DNA of 64,000 bases. Source: Balneolaceae bacterium (lineage in GTDB: Bacteria > Bacteroidota > Rhodothermia > Balneolales > Balneolaceae). A program made the translations under genes and the position numbers. Position 1 is the first letter of the stretch. Each line of letters opens with the position of its first letter. Shown here one piece after another: positions 19,471-29,000 of the stretch. The DNA is taken from NCBI GenBank assembly GCA_009711805.1, contig VEMX01000052.1:44467-108466 (forward strand), read 5' to 3'. The notes beneath the pieces were generated by a model. The model saw only the letters and a list, made by a program, of their open reading frames with translations, was not told the origin of the DNA and searched no databases.

Positions 19471-20667
19471 ATGAGTCATAAGCCAACAATAACAGATTCT
19501 TTACAATTTCCAGCGGACAGCAAAGTTCCACGGGCTCTTTTTGGGCTGGGGGCTGCAGGTATTATTGCCAGTGCCGTAGGCTACTTTTTTAATGCGGATC
19601 AGTTTTTTGCCTCTTACCTGGTCAGCTTTACCTTTTTTACAGGAATTGGAATTGCTGCTTTAATGATGGTAATGCTACACCATATCACACGATCATCATG
19701 GGGAGTGTTGGTTCGCAGGATATCAGAAGTCTTTTCTGCCAATATGATGATATGGGGAATATTTTTGATTCCCGTTTTGCTCGGTATCCATAACCTTTAC
19801 CACTGGAGCCATGAGGACGCTGTAATGGCAGATAAGCTACTGCAAGGTAAGTCTGCCTATCTGAATACTCCTTTTTTCATCGGCCGACAGGTACTCTATT
19901 TTGTTATTTGGGGATTTCTGGGTTATAAACTCCACAAAGCTTCGGTTGAGATGGACGAGACCGGCGACTGGGGTATTACCACCCATTTAAGGAAACTGAG
20001 TGCTCCCGGTATTCTGTTGTTGGCCCTTTCACTCACTTTTGCCAGCTTTGATTGGTTAATGTCAGTTGACCCGCACTGGTTCTCTACCATGTTTGGCGTA
20101 TACTTTTTTGCAATCTGTTTTCAGGCATTCTGGCCGGTCATGATTTTAATGGTTTTCTTTTTACAAGGTCAGGGCTTACTAAAAAAGACCATCCAGCAGG
20201 TACATATTTACGATCTGGGGGCCTGGTTTTTTGCCTTTACTGTATTTTATGCATACATCGCATTCAGCCAGTTTTTACTTATTTATTATGCGAATATCCC
20301 GGAAGAAACACTTTGGTATTACCACCGGCTTGAAGGCAGCTGGAAATACATTGCCTACAGCTTACTTGTTTTCCGTTTTGCAGTACCCTTCCTGGTATTA
20401 ATGAACCGCGAAGCTAAGCACAGAAGATCCGTATTGGCATTTATTTCTATTGTTGTGCTGGTGATCCATTTTGCCGAAATCTATTGGATTGTAATGCCGG
20501 TGTTCAGCGAGCATGGCATCCATTTTAACTGGATGGATATCACCACCTTCCTGGGACTGGGTGGAATGTTCTTTGGATTATTCTTTAACAAGTTCCAAAA
20601 GCACAAGATGGTACCGGTAAATGATCCCAAGCTGGATGATTGCCTCTCTAAATCGTATCACCAATAA
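19471..20667 (+). CDS. actF: Alternative complex III subunit ActF, membrane protein
   Basis: Second polytopic subunit of ACIII, a divergent ActC relative. 398 residues with about ten helices; visible family features are the paired histidines MLHHITRSSWGVLVRR, LASFDWLMSVDPHWFSTMFGVY and the late VIHFAEIYWIVMP. Lies 25 bp after actE and 12 bp before the HTH-TM gene. Confidence 0.93.
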   Translation: MSHKPTITDSLQFPADSKVPRALFGLGAAGIIASAVGYFFNADQFFASYLVSFTFFTGIGIAALMMVMLHHITRSSWGVLVRRISEVFSANMMIWGIFLIPVLLGIHNLYHWSHEDAVMADKLLQGKSAYLNTPFFIGRQVLYFVIWGFLGYKLHKASVEMDETGDWGITTHLRKLSAPGILLLALSLTFASFDWLMSVDPHWFSTMFGVYFFAICFQAFWPVMILMVFFLQGQGLLKKTIQQVHIYDLGAWFFAFTVFYAYIAFSQFLLIYYANIPEETLWYYHRLEGSWKYIAYSLLVFRFAVPFLVLMNREAKHRRSVLAFISIVVLVIHFAEIYWIVMPVFSEHGIHFNWMDITTFLGLGGMFFGLFFNKFQKHKMVPVNDPKLDDCLSKSYHQ

Positions 20668-20679
20668 TCGCAGTTACCA

Positions 20680-21216
20680 ATGTCAGATAATTATAGTTCA
20701 GATTTTAAAGCAAAAGTTGCCCTTGATGCCGTATCACAAGGCCGCTCTGTAATTGCCGAAGTGGCTGAAAAGTACGATGTGACAGAAGAAGAGGTTATTA
20801 GCTGGGCATCAACCTATCACGAAGAAGGAGCAACCGTTTTTGCAGGTGAACAAGCACACCATGGTCATTCTGATTCAGAAGTCGAAGATGTAGATATTAC
20901 TACAGAGGATAATGAGTTTGCTCATGCTGTAGAGCATGGAGTGATGGATGATGACTTAAACTATAAGAAACTTATTTTTTGGTCGACCTTGGGAACAGCT
21001 TTAGTCATCATTTTTGTTATTGGATTAGTGTATTTCTCGCAGTACAGTATTTTTGAAAGCCAGCAAGAGGCGTCTTTAAATAGTGAATATATTGAAGTAC
21101 AAGAATTAAATGCCGCACAAACCGAAAAACTCAATAGTTTTGGAGTTGTAGACGGTGAAGAAGGCATCTACCGAATCCCAATTGATAGCGCTATAAAAAG
21201 AATAGCAGTAGATTGA
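20680..21216 (+). CDS. Membrane protein with N-terminal IS3 OrfA-like helix-turn-helix, in the act operon
   Basis: 178 residues in three parts. Residues 1-55 read like the HTH domain of IS3-family OrfA/transposase_8 proteins (DFKAKVALDAVSQGRSV, AEKYDVTEEEVISW, then EGATVFAGE). Residues about 55-90 are an acidic His-containing linker. One membrane helix (about 95-118) and a short C-terminal domain follow. Its place between actF and sco corresponds to the variable extra gene of some ACIII clusters. No catalytic domain is present, so it is not a transposon remnant in the usual sense; a domesticated domain used as a structural or regulatory part of the complex is inference. Confidence 0.85.
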   Translation: MSDNYSSDFKAKVALDAVSQGRSVIAEVAEKYDVTEEEVISWASTYHEEGATVFAGEQAHHGHSDSEVEDVDITTEDNEFAHAVEHGVMDDDLNYKKLIFWSTLGTALVIIFVIGLVYFSQYSIFESQQEASLNSEYIEVQELNAAQTEKLNSFGVVDGEEGIYRIPIDSAIKRIAVD

Positions 21217-21224
21217 GTACTAGT

Positions 21225-22058
21225 ATGAAACGCTTTGCACTGTGTGCTATAAGTATGCTTACAGTGCTTTTTAGCGTTTTGGAGGTCAAAGCCCAGTTAA
21301 ACAGGCAAACGCCCCAGGAGCTGGAAGGCACAGACGTGATAGAGCATCTTGGAGAACAAATTCCGCTGGATGCTGTCTTTGCCACATCAAACGGCGATAG
21401 TGTACGTATTGGTGATCTGCTTGAAGAAGGAAAACCGGTAATATTGAACCCACTGTATTACGAATGCCCGATGTTATGCGGGCTCGTCATAGATGGAGTC
21501 ATCAAAGTTGTAGATGAACTGAAGTGGAAAACCGGTGAAGATTTTATTGTGATATCATTCAGTATTGATCCTAAAGAAGATCATCGGCTGGCAGCAACAT
21601 CCAAGAAGGATCACCTGGCAACCATGAACGACCCTTCGGCAGGAGATGGCTGGTATTTTTTGACTGGTAAACAGTCGCAAATTGATAATATGATTGAGGC
21701 CGTCGGTTTCCAGTATAATGAGATTGAGGACACCGGCGAATTTGCGCATAGCGCAGCCATAATGATGCTCAGTCCGGAAGGTATTATTACCCGGTATCTG
21801 TACGGCATCGAATATGATGAATTTAATGTTCGCAGTGCTCTGTATGAGTCAGCGGATGGTAAAATCGGTAATACACTTACCAAAGTGGTAATGTATTGCT
21901 ATCAATACGATCCTGATTCCAACAGTTACGCGCCTGTTGCAATCAATATTATGAGGCTCGGAGGCTTGGCTACACTGATTATTCTCGGTATATTCTTGGG
22001 CCTCTTTTGGCTTCGCGAAAAACGAAAAAAATCAAACTCAAAAACTGAATTTAACTGA
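21225..22058 (+). CDS. SCO1/SenC family copper chaperone
   Basis: Periplasmic thioredoxin-fold protein that delivers copper to the CuA site of cytochrome oxidase. 277 residues from ATG 21225: signal peptide (about 1-23, ending VKA), SCO fold with copper-ligand motif C81-P-M-L-C85 and the third ligand H175 in FAHSAAIMM, and a C-terminal membrane helix. The frame extends to a TTG at 21213, but the ATG gives a clean signal peptide. Its stop overlaps the coxB start, so expression with the oxidase is coupled. Confidence 0.93.
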   Translation: MKRFALCAISMLTVLFSVLEVKAQLNRQTPQELEGTDVIEHLGEQIPLDAVFATSNGDSVRIGDLLEEGKPVILNPLYYECPMLCGLVIDGVIKVVDELKWKTGEDFIVISFSIDPKEDHRLAATSKKDHLATMNDPSAGDGWYFLTGKQSQIDNMIEAVGFQYNEIEDTGEFAHSAAIMMLSPEGIITRYLYGIEYDEFNVRSALYESADGKIGNTLTKVVMYCYQYDPDSNSYAPVAINIMRLGGLATLIILGIFLGLFWLREKRKKSNSKTEFN

Positions 22059-22999
22059 TGGGCGGACTATTCGACTTTATGCTGCCAGAGCTTGAATCTC
22101 CGATGACCGGAGCAAGCACTGATGCAGTAATGGGCTTCATTCATCTGGTCAGTTTCATACTTCTGATTGGCATAACCATTGCACTTATTTACTTTGCAAT
22201 TAAATACAAACGTAAGTCTGAAGATGATGAGACCCCACTTATTACACATAACAATACGCTGGAAATAACCTGGTCGGTCATTCCTCTCATTTTGGTATTC
22301 ATTGTTTTTGGATGGGGATACAAAGGGTGGCTTACCTTACAATCACCTCCTGATGATGCATATGAAATACATGTATCAGCTTTTAAATGGGGATGGACAT
22401 TTGGTTACGATACCGGGGCCCAGGTATCTAATGAGGTACATGTGCCTGCCGGCCGCCCCGTAAAACTTGTTATGCAATCAGAGGATGTAATTCACTCCTT
22501 CTATGTTCCTGATTACAGAATTAAGCAGGATGTGTTGCCGAGCCGTTATACCAGCGTGTGGTTCCAGGCAGAAGAACCCGGCGAGTCTCAAGTGTTTTGT
22601 ACCGAATACTGCGGTACTTCCCACTCCGATATGCTTGCGAAAGTAATTGTACACGAACCAGAAGATTTTAAGATTTGGCTGGCTAAGCAAGGCTCAGGAG
22701 GAGGAACCCCAATTGAGCGAGGCGAGAATTTAGTTGGTATTCATGGTTGTACAAGTTGCCACTCAATAGACGGTTCCGATAAAATTGGTCCTACCCTTAA
22801 AGGGCTATTTGGTAAAGAAGAGCAGCTTGCAGACGGTGCAACCATCACTGTAGACGAAAACTATATTCGTGAATCCATTCTTGAACCCAAAGCAAAAATT
22901 GTAGCTGGTTTTGAAAACCAGGTTATGACCAGCTTTGAAGGAAGGGTTTCTGACGAGGAAATTTCAGACATTATTGAATACATTAAAACTTTAGAATGA
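22058..22999 (+). CDS. coxB: Cytochrome c oxidase subunit II with fused cytochrome c (caa3 type)
   Basis: Receives electrons and passes them through CuA to subunit I. 313 residues: two membrane helices (about 25-48 and 70-90), the CuA cupredoxin domain with ligands H146, C181, E183, C185, H189 and M192 ([12 protein letters not shown]), then a C-terminal cytochrome c with CTSCH at 231-235. The fused heme domain defines a caa3 oxidase. Confidence 0.96.
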   Translation: MGGLFDFMLPELESPMTGASTDAVMGFIHLVSFILLIGITIALIYFAIKYKRKSEDDETPLITHNNTLEITWSVIPLILVFIVFGWGYKGWLTLQSPPDDAYEIHVSAFKWGWTFGYDTGAQVSNEVHVPAGRPVKLVMQSEDVIHSFYVPDYRIKQDVLPSRYTSVWFQAEEPGESQVFCTEYCGTSHSDMLAKVIVHEPEDFKIWLAKQGSGGGTPIERGENLVGIHGCTSCHSIDGSDKIGPTLKGLFGKEEQLADGATITVDENYIRESILEPKAKIVAGFENQVMTSFEGRVSDEEISDIIEYIKTLE

Positions 23000-23000
23000 T

Positions 23001-24743
23001 ATGGCAGACGCTGAAGTATCAAACGTGAAAACATTACAGGTAAAGCGGTTTAAGCCATCCGAGAACCCAAAATCTACCTTCTTTTCAGAAGAAAAGGGAT
23101 TATGGGCATGGATGACCACCGTTGACCACAAGAAAATTGGCCTCATGTATCTCGGATCCGTGGCTTTGTTTTTCTTGCTGGGCGGGGCACTTGCTTTACT
23201 GCTCAGAACCGAATTGTTAACCCCGGCAAAAACATTTATTGAGGCTGATACATACAATCAGTTCTTTACTCTGCACGGCGCCATTATGGTGTTTTTTGTA
23301 CTGATTCCCTCCATACCGGCCGCATTGGGTAACTTTGTATTACCGATGCAGCTGGGAGCAAAAGATGTAGCCTTCCCCCGGCTCAACCTGGCCAGTTTCT
23401 ACATTTATGTAGTGGGTGCCATATTTACTTTTATTGCACTGGCCAATAACGGTCTGGATACGGGTTGGACTTTCTATACTCCTTATAGTACCGGCTCAAC
23501 ATCCAGTGTAGTCTGGGTTACTCTCGGGGTATTTATCCTTGGTTTCTCTTCCATCCTGACCGGAACCAACTTTATAACTACAGTACATAAATTGAGAGCA
23601 CCAGGTATAACATGGGGCAAATTGCCACTGAATATATGGGCGCTATATGCTACCAGTATTATACAGGTACTGGCTACTCCGGTATTAGCGATTACCGTAC
23701 TTTTGCTGACGATGGAGCGCACACTCGGAATTGGTATTTTCGATCCGGCACTTGGAGGAGACCCGGTGCTGTTTCAGCATTTTTTCTGGTTCTATTCTCA
23801 CCCCGCGGTATATATTATGATTGTACCCGGTTTCGGAATTATTTCGGAAGTTATTACCGCCTTCTCCAAAAAACACATCTTTGGATATTGGGCGATCGCA
23901 CTTTCCTCTCTGGCTATTGCATTTATCGGCTTCCTCGTTTGGGGACATCATATGTTCACTTCAGGTCAGTCGGCAGTAGCAACAACTATTTTTTCATTCC
24001 TGACTTTTCTTGTGGGAATTCCGACAGGGATTAAAATTCTTAATTGGGTAGCTACCCTGTACAAAGGCTCCATTGAGATGAAAACCCCAATGCTGTACGT
24101 GTTTATGTTCCTGTTCTTATTTTCCATTGGCGGGTTTACCGGTATCATGCTTGGTTCACTTTCAGCCGATATTCACTTACACGACACTTACTATGTTGTA
24201 GCTCACTTTCATTATGTGATGATGGGAGGTACACTGATTGCATTACTTGCTGGCCTGCACTACTGGTGGCCTAAGATGACTGGTAAGATGTATAATGAAA
24301 CTCAGGGTAAGATTGCGGCATTTCTTATCTTCGTTGGATTTAACATGACCTTTCTTCCCCAGTTTATAATGGGATCGCAAGGTATGCCTCGAAGGTATTA
24401 TAATTATATCGATCAGTTTACCCCATTCCACCAAACATCAACCATAGGATCGTACGTTCTTGGCGTGGGTTTCTTATTGATTGCCTACTACTTGTTCCGT
24501 TCAATCTTCAGCGATGAGCGGGCCCCTTCAAATCCATGGAACAGCCGCGGATTGGAATGGCAGTCAACATCTCCGCCCGACTTACACAATTTTGATCACA
24601 CACCAGTGGTCATTCATGGTCCGTATGACTATCACAAGCCAATGGAAGAATTTCAACTGGGTCTTGCTGCTTCTCATAATGGGCATGGTGGTCATGGACA
24701 TGGTGAGAGTGTTGAAGTAACAACAGAAACTGAAAAAGCTTAA
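23001..24743 (+). CDS. coxA: Cytochrome c oxidase subunit I (A2-type heme-copper oxidase)
   Basis: Catalytic O2-reducing, proton-pumping subunit. 580 residues with about twelve helices. Ligands: heme a His in [12 protein letters not shown], CuB motif YSHPAVYIM with the cross-linking Tyr, the CuB pair in [10 protein letters not shown], and the heme pair in [15 protein letters not shown]. The usual GHPEVY glutamate is replaced; YSHPAV is the hallmark of A2-subfamily enzymes such as the Rhodothermus/Thermus caa3 group. A His/Gly-rich C-terminal tail ends it. Confidence 0.96.
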   Translation: MADAEVSNVKTLQVKRFKPSENPKSTFFSEEKGLWAWMTTVDHKKIGLMYLGSVALFFLLGGALALLLRTELLTPAKTFIEADTYNQFFTLHGAIMVFFVLIPSIPAALGNFVLPMQLGAKDVAFPRLNLASFYIYVVGAIFTFIALANNGLDTGWTFYTPYSTGSTSSVVWVTLGVFILGFSSILTGTNFITTVHKLRAPGITWGKLPLNIWALYATSIIQVLATPVLAITVLLLTMERTLGIGIFDPALGGDPVLFQHFFWFYSHPAVYIMIVPGFGIISEVITAFSKKHIFGYWAIALSSLAIAFIGFLVWGHHMFTSGQSAVATTIFSFLTFLVGIPTGIKILNWVATLYKGSIEMKTPMLYVFMFLFLFSIGGFTGIMLGSLSADIHLHDTYYVVAHFHYVMMGGTLIALLAGLHYWWPKMTGKMYNETQGKIAAFLIFVGFNMTFLPQFIMGSQGMPRRYYNYIDQFTPFHQTSTIGSYVLGVGFLLIAYYLFRSIFSDERAPSNPWNSRGLEWQSTSPPDLHNFDHTPVVIHGPYDYHKPMEEFQLGLAASHNGHGGHGHGESVEVTTETEKA

Positions 24744-24762
24744 TTAATAAAATCGGGAAATA

Positions 24763-25413
24763 ATGGCGAATCAGACAAGTTCACATCCCGCACATGTGCA
24801 TCATCATTTTGTTGACTCAGATCAGCAATTTGATACTGCCAAAATGGGAATGTGGGTATTTCTTGTAAACGAAATCCTTTTCTTTGGAGGTCTTTTTTGT
24901 GCATATATTGTATACAGGACCTGGTATCCTGAACTGTTTTCAGAAGCCGCTCACGAATTAAATACCCTGTGGGGAGCGGTTAATACCGTGGTTCTTATAG
25001 GTAGTAGTTTAACCGTGGCAATGGCCATACGATCTGCACAAAAAAACCAGACAAAAGGACTAAAGATTAACCTCCTCATCACTATAGCACTGGCTTGTGT
25101 CTTTATGGTGATTAAAGGTTTCGAGTATTCTCACAAATTTCATTTAGGGATTTTTCCGGGAGAATATTATACCTTCACCGGCATAGAGCATCCACAGGCA
25201 AATATCTTCTTTAGTATTTACTATATGCTTACGGGTGTTCACGCACTTCACGTGTTGGTAGGTATAGGATTAATAACCTGGATTTACTTGCGAGCCAGGA
25301 AAGGAGAATTTAGCAGCGAATACTACACTCCGGTAGAAATCACAGGGCTGTACTGGCACTTGGTTGACTTGATCTGGATTTTCTTATTCCCACTGCTATA
25401 CTTAATTGAATGA
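24763..25413 (+). CDS. coxC: Cytochrome c oxidase subunit III
   Basis: Membrane subunit that stabilises subunit I. 216 residues with five helices and the conserved segments KMGMWVFLVNEILFFGGLF, YYMLTGVHALHVLVG and YWHLVDLIWIFLFPLLYL. The N-terminus begins with a His-rich stretch. Lies 20 bp after coxA. Confidence 0.95.
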   Translation: MANQTSSHPAHVHHHFVDSDQQFDTAKMGMWVFLVNEILFFGGLFCAYIVYRTWYPELFSEAAHELNTLWGAVNTVVLIGSSLTVAMAIRSAQKNQTKGLKINLLITIALACVFMVIKGFEYSHKFHLGIFPGEYYTFTGIEHPQANIFFSIYYMLTGVHALHVLVGIGLITWIYLRARKGEFSSEYYTPVEITGLYWHLVDLIWIFLFPLLYLIE

Positions 25414-25426
25414 CAGGAGCCCCATC

Positions 25427-25741
25427 ATGAGCGAACATAATCACGAACATCATATATCTTCTGCAGGCCAGCTTTGGGCCGTAGGAATTGCTTTAACTTT
25501 GCTAACTATATTAACGGTGGCATTGGCGTCGGCACCTATTCCGGCTCCATTCGACATCATTACTGCTCTTAGTATAGCTTTTGTAAAAGCATTTTTAGTA
25601 GCCGCATTTTTTATGAATCTATACTGGGATGTAAAATTCAACAGCATGTTGCTGATAGGTGCGGTATCATTTTTTATTCTGATGGTGGTCATCACCTTGT
25701 TAGATACTCTCTATCGGGTTGACCCGGTTCCATCCTTCTAA
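25427..25741 (+). CDS. coxD: Cytochrome c oxidase subunit IV (prokaryotic caa3 type)
   Basis: Small membrane subunit. 104 residues with three helices and a His-rich start (MSEHNHEHH). I chose the ATG at 25427 because AGGAG lies 7 nt upstream; a TTG frame from 25406 overlaps coxC. The segment LSIAFVKAFLVAAFFMNLYWD is typical of this family. Last gene of the operon. Confidence 0.9.
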   Translation: MSEHNHEHHISSAGQLWAVGIALTLLTILTVALASAPIPAPFDIITALSIAFVKAFLVAAFFMNLYWDVKFNSMLLIGAVSFFILMVVITLLDTLYRVDPVPSF

Positions 25742-25776
25742 ACAGTATTGAAGGGAATCAATTCCCAGGATGTTAT

Positions 25777-25808
25777 AACCCCGGCTCTTTTAGAGATCGG
25801 GGTTTTTT
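25777..25808 (+). terminator. Rho-independent terminator of the act-cox operon
   Basis: Stem AACCCCG / CGGGGTT with a 14-nt loop and a T-run, 36 nt after coxD. Confidence 0.85.
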
Positions 25809-25952
25809 AGTGTCTTTTAATAATAAACACACAAAAGACGATAGATATGGCAGGTCGTAGCATAAATTGTAGTGGAATGTTTTGAAGAGGAATTGTTGGC
25901 ACAGCTCAAGTCTAAAAGCTGGAAAAATAATTAAGACAGAGAACATCCTGAT

Positions 25953-26318
25953 TTATCCGTGATTAGAGCCTAGTAAATCTTCCATAAATTCTTTCAGTAC
26001 CACCGTGCTGTTGTGCTGCTGATCTTTGGAGGCATATACCAGTGTAACCATTTCTTCTTTTTGGATAATTGTTGCCAGTTCTTCCACCGCTTTTGATCCA
26101 AACAGCTCTTTTCGGTATCGGTCTTTAAATTCTTCCCATTTGTCGGGATCATGGCCAAACCATTTACGCAGGTCATGGGTGGGAGCTATGCCTTTCATCC
26201 ACCGATCCAGCCTGGCCCTTTGTTTGGAGACTCCTCGGGGCCACAACCGCTCAGTTAATATCCGGTAGCCATCCGATTCAGAAGCTTCTTTATACACACG
26301 TTTGGTTTTGAGGTTCAT
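25953..26318 (-). CDS. DUF488 family protein
   Basis: 121 residues, cytoplasmic, with the family pattern: KRVYKEASESDGYRILTERLWPRGVSK near the N-terminus, LRKWFGHDP in the middle and VTLVYASKDQQHN near the end. Members of this YeaO-like group are small alpha/beta proteins without an agreed function. Single gene, not in an operon with the flanking genes. Confidence 0.88.
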   Translation of the reverse strand: MNLKTKRVYKEASESDGYRILTERLWPRGVSKQRARLDRWMKGIAPTHDLRKWFGHDPDKWEEFKDRYRKELFGSKAVEELATIIQKEEMVTLVYASKDQQHNSTVVLKEFMEDLLGSNHG

Positions 26319-26727
26319 CCTGAATAAGGTTTAATCAATAGCAGTATTGTTTTAAAATGTAAGGGTGGCAGCCAATCTATCCTAATTATTCAGCAAAAGA
26401 TATAAGAGCGTTTCGAGGTTGGATGCTGGTGTCTTATCAAATACAAATGACAAAAAAAGACCTGACAAGTTTTTAAGAATTAAGAATTATTCAATTAGGA
26501 GTGCGTGTCCACCTTCTGCCTTTTCACTTTTCACATGCTTATAAAACCTGTCAGATCTGCGATATTCTATTATTGGCTTGAACAAGAGCTAAAGAGAGGC
26601 TTGATGGGGATTGGAATACTTTATTGCTCAAAGTATATACTATATTATTGAATGGCAGTTCAGCTATATTCTGGTTCTTTCATTTTTTTATATTAGCGGG
26701 GCTTTTATCATTAATTTTACTACCTAC
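26319..26727. other. Intergenic region with an inverted CCTGACAAG / CCTGTCAG pair
   Basis: 409 bp without a supportable gene. GACCTGACAAGTTTTT near 26459 and AAAACCTGTCAGATC near 26543 are imperfect inverted copies of a short palindromic motif. The last 80 bp are AT-rich and presumably hold the promoter of the M1 peptidase; I see no clear consensus. Confidence 0.5.
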
Positions 26728-28380
26728 ATGAAAAAACAAATTATTATTTTTCTCTTTTCTCTGTTTATGGCAGATGCGGCTTTAGCTCAAATGTTCGAAA
26801 ATCATCCTGAATTCACCCGGCAGGATACCTTGCGTGGAACCATTACCGAAGAACGAGCCTGGTGGGATCTAACTTATTACCACCTGGATATTGCCGTGGA
26901 TATTGAGAACCGGTCCATCAGTGGGTCCAATACCATCCAATATAAAGTGTTGGAACCATACCAGGTGATGCAGGTAGATTTGCAGGAGCCGATGGAGATC
27001 ACCCGGGTAACTCAAAATGGTGCAGAACTTGAGGTAGAACAGGAAGGCAATGCCTGGTTTGTGACCCTGGAAGAGAAGCAAGCTCCCGGAGAAGTGAATG
27101 AAGTAGTGGTTGAATATTCAGGAAAACCAGTGGTAGCAGCCCGTCCCCCCTGGGATGGCGGCATCACCTGGCAGCGGGATAAGAACGGCCGGCCTTTTGT
27201 GGCTTCGGCTAACCAGGGAATTGGGGCAAGTGTGTGGTGGCCCAACAAAGATCATATGTATGATGAGGTAGACAGCATGCTTATCAGTGTAAATGTGCCG
27301 GACTCACTTATGGATGTGTCCAATGGCCGCCTGCGGGGAGTGGATGATGAGGGTGATGGAACCAAAACCTGGCACTGGTATGTTGATAATCCCATCAATA
27401 ACTATGGGGTGAATATTAACATTGGGGATTATGTGCATTTCAAGGAAATATATGAAGGGGAGAAGGGTGAACTGGATATGGACTATTATGTGCTCAGCTA
27501 CAATAAAGAAAAAGCGATTAAACAGTTTGCCGATGCTCCCCGAACCATGAAGGCGCTGGAACATTGGTTTGGTCCCTATCCCTTTTACGAAGATGGCTAT
27601 AAGCTGGTAGAGGCTCCTTACCTGGGCATGGAGCATCAGAGCTCGGTTACCTATGGCAATGGCTATGAAAACGGCTATCTCGGCCGGGATTTGAGCGGTT
27701 CTGGCTGGGGGCTGAAATTTGACTTTATCATCGTCCATGAGTCGGGTCATGAATGGTTTGCCAATAACATCACCTATAAAGATGTAGCCGACATGTGGAT
27801 TCACGAAGCTTTTACCAATTATTCCGAGAACCTGTTTCTGAATTATTTTTATGGGGAGAAGGCAGCCAACGAATATGTACAGGGACTTCGCCTTAGTATT
27901 TTTAATGACCGCCCTATTATTGGTATATATGATGTGAATTATGAAGGCTCATCAGATATGTATTACAAAGGATCCAATATGCTGCACACCATTCGCCAGA
28001 TTGCCGATGATGATTCGCTTTGGCGGGCTACCCTGAGGGGACTTAACAAAGAGTTCTACCACCAAACGGTAACTACCGAACAGATTGAGAATTACATCAG
28101 TGAATCGCTGGGCAGAGATTTAGATCCGGTCTTCGATCAATACCTGCGGGATGTTCGTATACCTGCGTTGGAATATGCTTTTCGGGATGGGGGGATGATA
28201 TACCGGTGGGCGAATGCTATTGAGAGTTTTAACATGCCGGTGAAAATAACATTGGGTAATAAAGAAAAATGGCTTGAGCCGACCACTTCATGGCAACAGG
28301 TTCCGGCTCCTGCAGGCAGCCAAACCCTGTCGGTAGATCCCAATTTTTATGTGGGTACTATGAATTTATTGGGGTATTAA
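26728..28380 (+). CDS. M1 family metallopeptidase, secreted
   Basis: Zinc aminopeptidase-like enzyme, probably periplasmic or exported. 550 residues from the ATG at 26728, which opens a signal peptide (MKKQIIIFLFSLFMADAALA); the longer frame from a TTG at 26611 would bury it. M1 features: N-terminal beta domain, GMEHQSSVTYGN in place of GAMEN, zinc motif HESGH at 337-341 followed by the third ligand in IHEAFTNY. The C-terminal ARM-like domain of large M1 enzymes is missing, as in other short bacterial members. Confidence 0.92.
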   Translation: MKKQIIIFLFSLFMADAALAQMFENHPEFTRQDTLRGTITEERAWWDLTYYHLDIAVDIENRSISGSNTIQYKVLEPYQVMQVDLQEPMEITRVTQNGAELEVEQEGNAWFVTLEEKQAPGEVNEVVVEYSGKPVVAARPPWDGGITWQRDKNGRPFVASANQGIGASVWWPNKDHMYDEVDSMLISVNVPDSLMDVSNGRLRGVDDEGDGTKTWHWYVDNPINNYGVNINIGDYVHFKEIYEGEKGELDMDYYVLSYNKEKAIKQFADAPRTMKALEHWFGPYPFYEDGYKLVEAPYLGMEHQSSVTYGNGYENGYLGRDLSGSGWGLKFDFIIVHESGHEWFANNITYKDVADMWIHEAFTNYSENLFLNYFYGEKAANEYVQGLRLSIFNDRPIIGIYDVNYEGSSDMYYKGSNMLHTIRQIADDDSLWRATLRGLNKEFYHQTVTTEQIENYISESLGRDLDPVFDQYLRDVRIPALEYAFRDGGMIYRWANAIESFNMPVKITLGNKEKWLEPTTSWQQVPAPAGSQTLSVDPNFYVGTMNLLGY

Positions 28381-28525
28381 GGTGCTAACGCAGGAACGTA
28401 TGCATGTGTTAATGTTGGTGCGTTACTTTGTTCCTGATTGATAACCGTCCCACCGAGACTGAGGTGGAACGCTCTCTAACACTTAAACACATTAGTACGA
28501 GAACACCTAAATACATTAAAACCCG

Positions 28526-28553
28526 TAGGGGCGCCATCGCATGCGCTCCGGTT
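28526..28553. repeat. REP-like palindrome, copy 1
   Basis: TAGGGGCGCC-ATCGC-ATGCGCTCCGG forms a GC-rich hairpin. A near-identical copy lies at 55416-55442, next to the second 228-bp element. Confidence 0.6.
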
Positions 28554-28809
28554 AATAAGCGAACCACCAACCCTTTAACACAGTAACACGCAAACACCTA
28601 GGCACATTATTACACAGAGTCCACAGAGAAGACACAGAGTTTCACAGAGGGTTATGGAGATTCTACATTCAAATTTGGCCCATAATTCCCATCAAGGCCG
28701 TCATCCAGAGCCGTTCTGTACGGGTGTGAGAAGAAAGGCTCTAAATTGTCATCAGAACGAGCGCGGGATCTTCTCAAGCTCTACCCCGTCAAGAAATGTC
28801 GATGATAGG

Positions 28810-28944
28810 CTCCTCAAAACACTCCCAGCACAACCTTCGAGCACACCCATTGCCTTTATCCCAACCCAGACGAAGGTTTGTTGGTTGTGGTTCCCTATAC
28901 CCCGGATTACCATCCGGGGCTATTGCTTGCCGTCCCGTTGGGAC
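28810..28944 (+). repeat. Composite dispersed repeat with CCCCGG hairpin, copy 1
   Basis: Resembles the reverse complement of about 60886-61020 in order: CTCnnCAAAACA, CTTTATCCCAAnCC, CGAAGGTTT, CCCCGGATTnnCAnCCGGGG, then GCCGTCCCGnTGnGACT. Degenerate; no ORF. Confidence 0.6.
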
Positions 28945-29000
28945 TATGTCTGGTATAGCATTCCACTGACAGCTGAAGACTGAAAGCTGATTGCTGAATA

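Larger units (their letters stand above)
28381..29000. other. Intergenic repeat-rich region
   Basis: 620 bp without a supportable gene. It contains runs of degenerate ACACnnnnACAC motifs (28480-28600), a CACAGAG motif group (28617-28648), a REP palindrome (28526-28553), a GTCATCnnGAnCG motif (28695-28775) and a CCCCGG hairpin element (28810-28944). The 109-residue frame at 28654 has no coding character. Confidence 0.6.

Noticed and set aside
20680..21216. Reading this gene as a transposase remnant
   Set aside because: Only the HTH resembles IS3 OrfA; there is no catalytic domain or inverted repeat, the frame is intact, and it is tightly packed in the operon.
26611..26727. Longer N-terminus (TTG start) for the M1 peptidase
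   Set aside because: It would place the signal peptide 39 residues inside the protein.
28654..28983. 109-residue plus-strand ORF
   Set aside because: Covers dispersed repeats 28690-28944 only; composition is unlike a protein.
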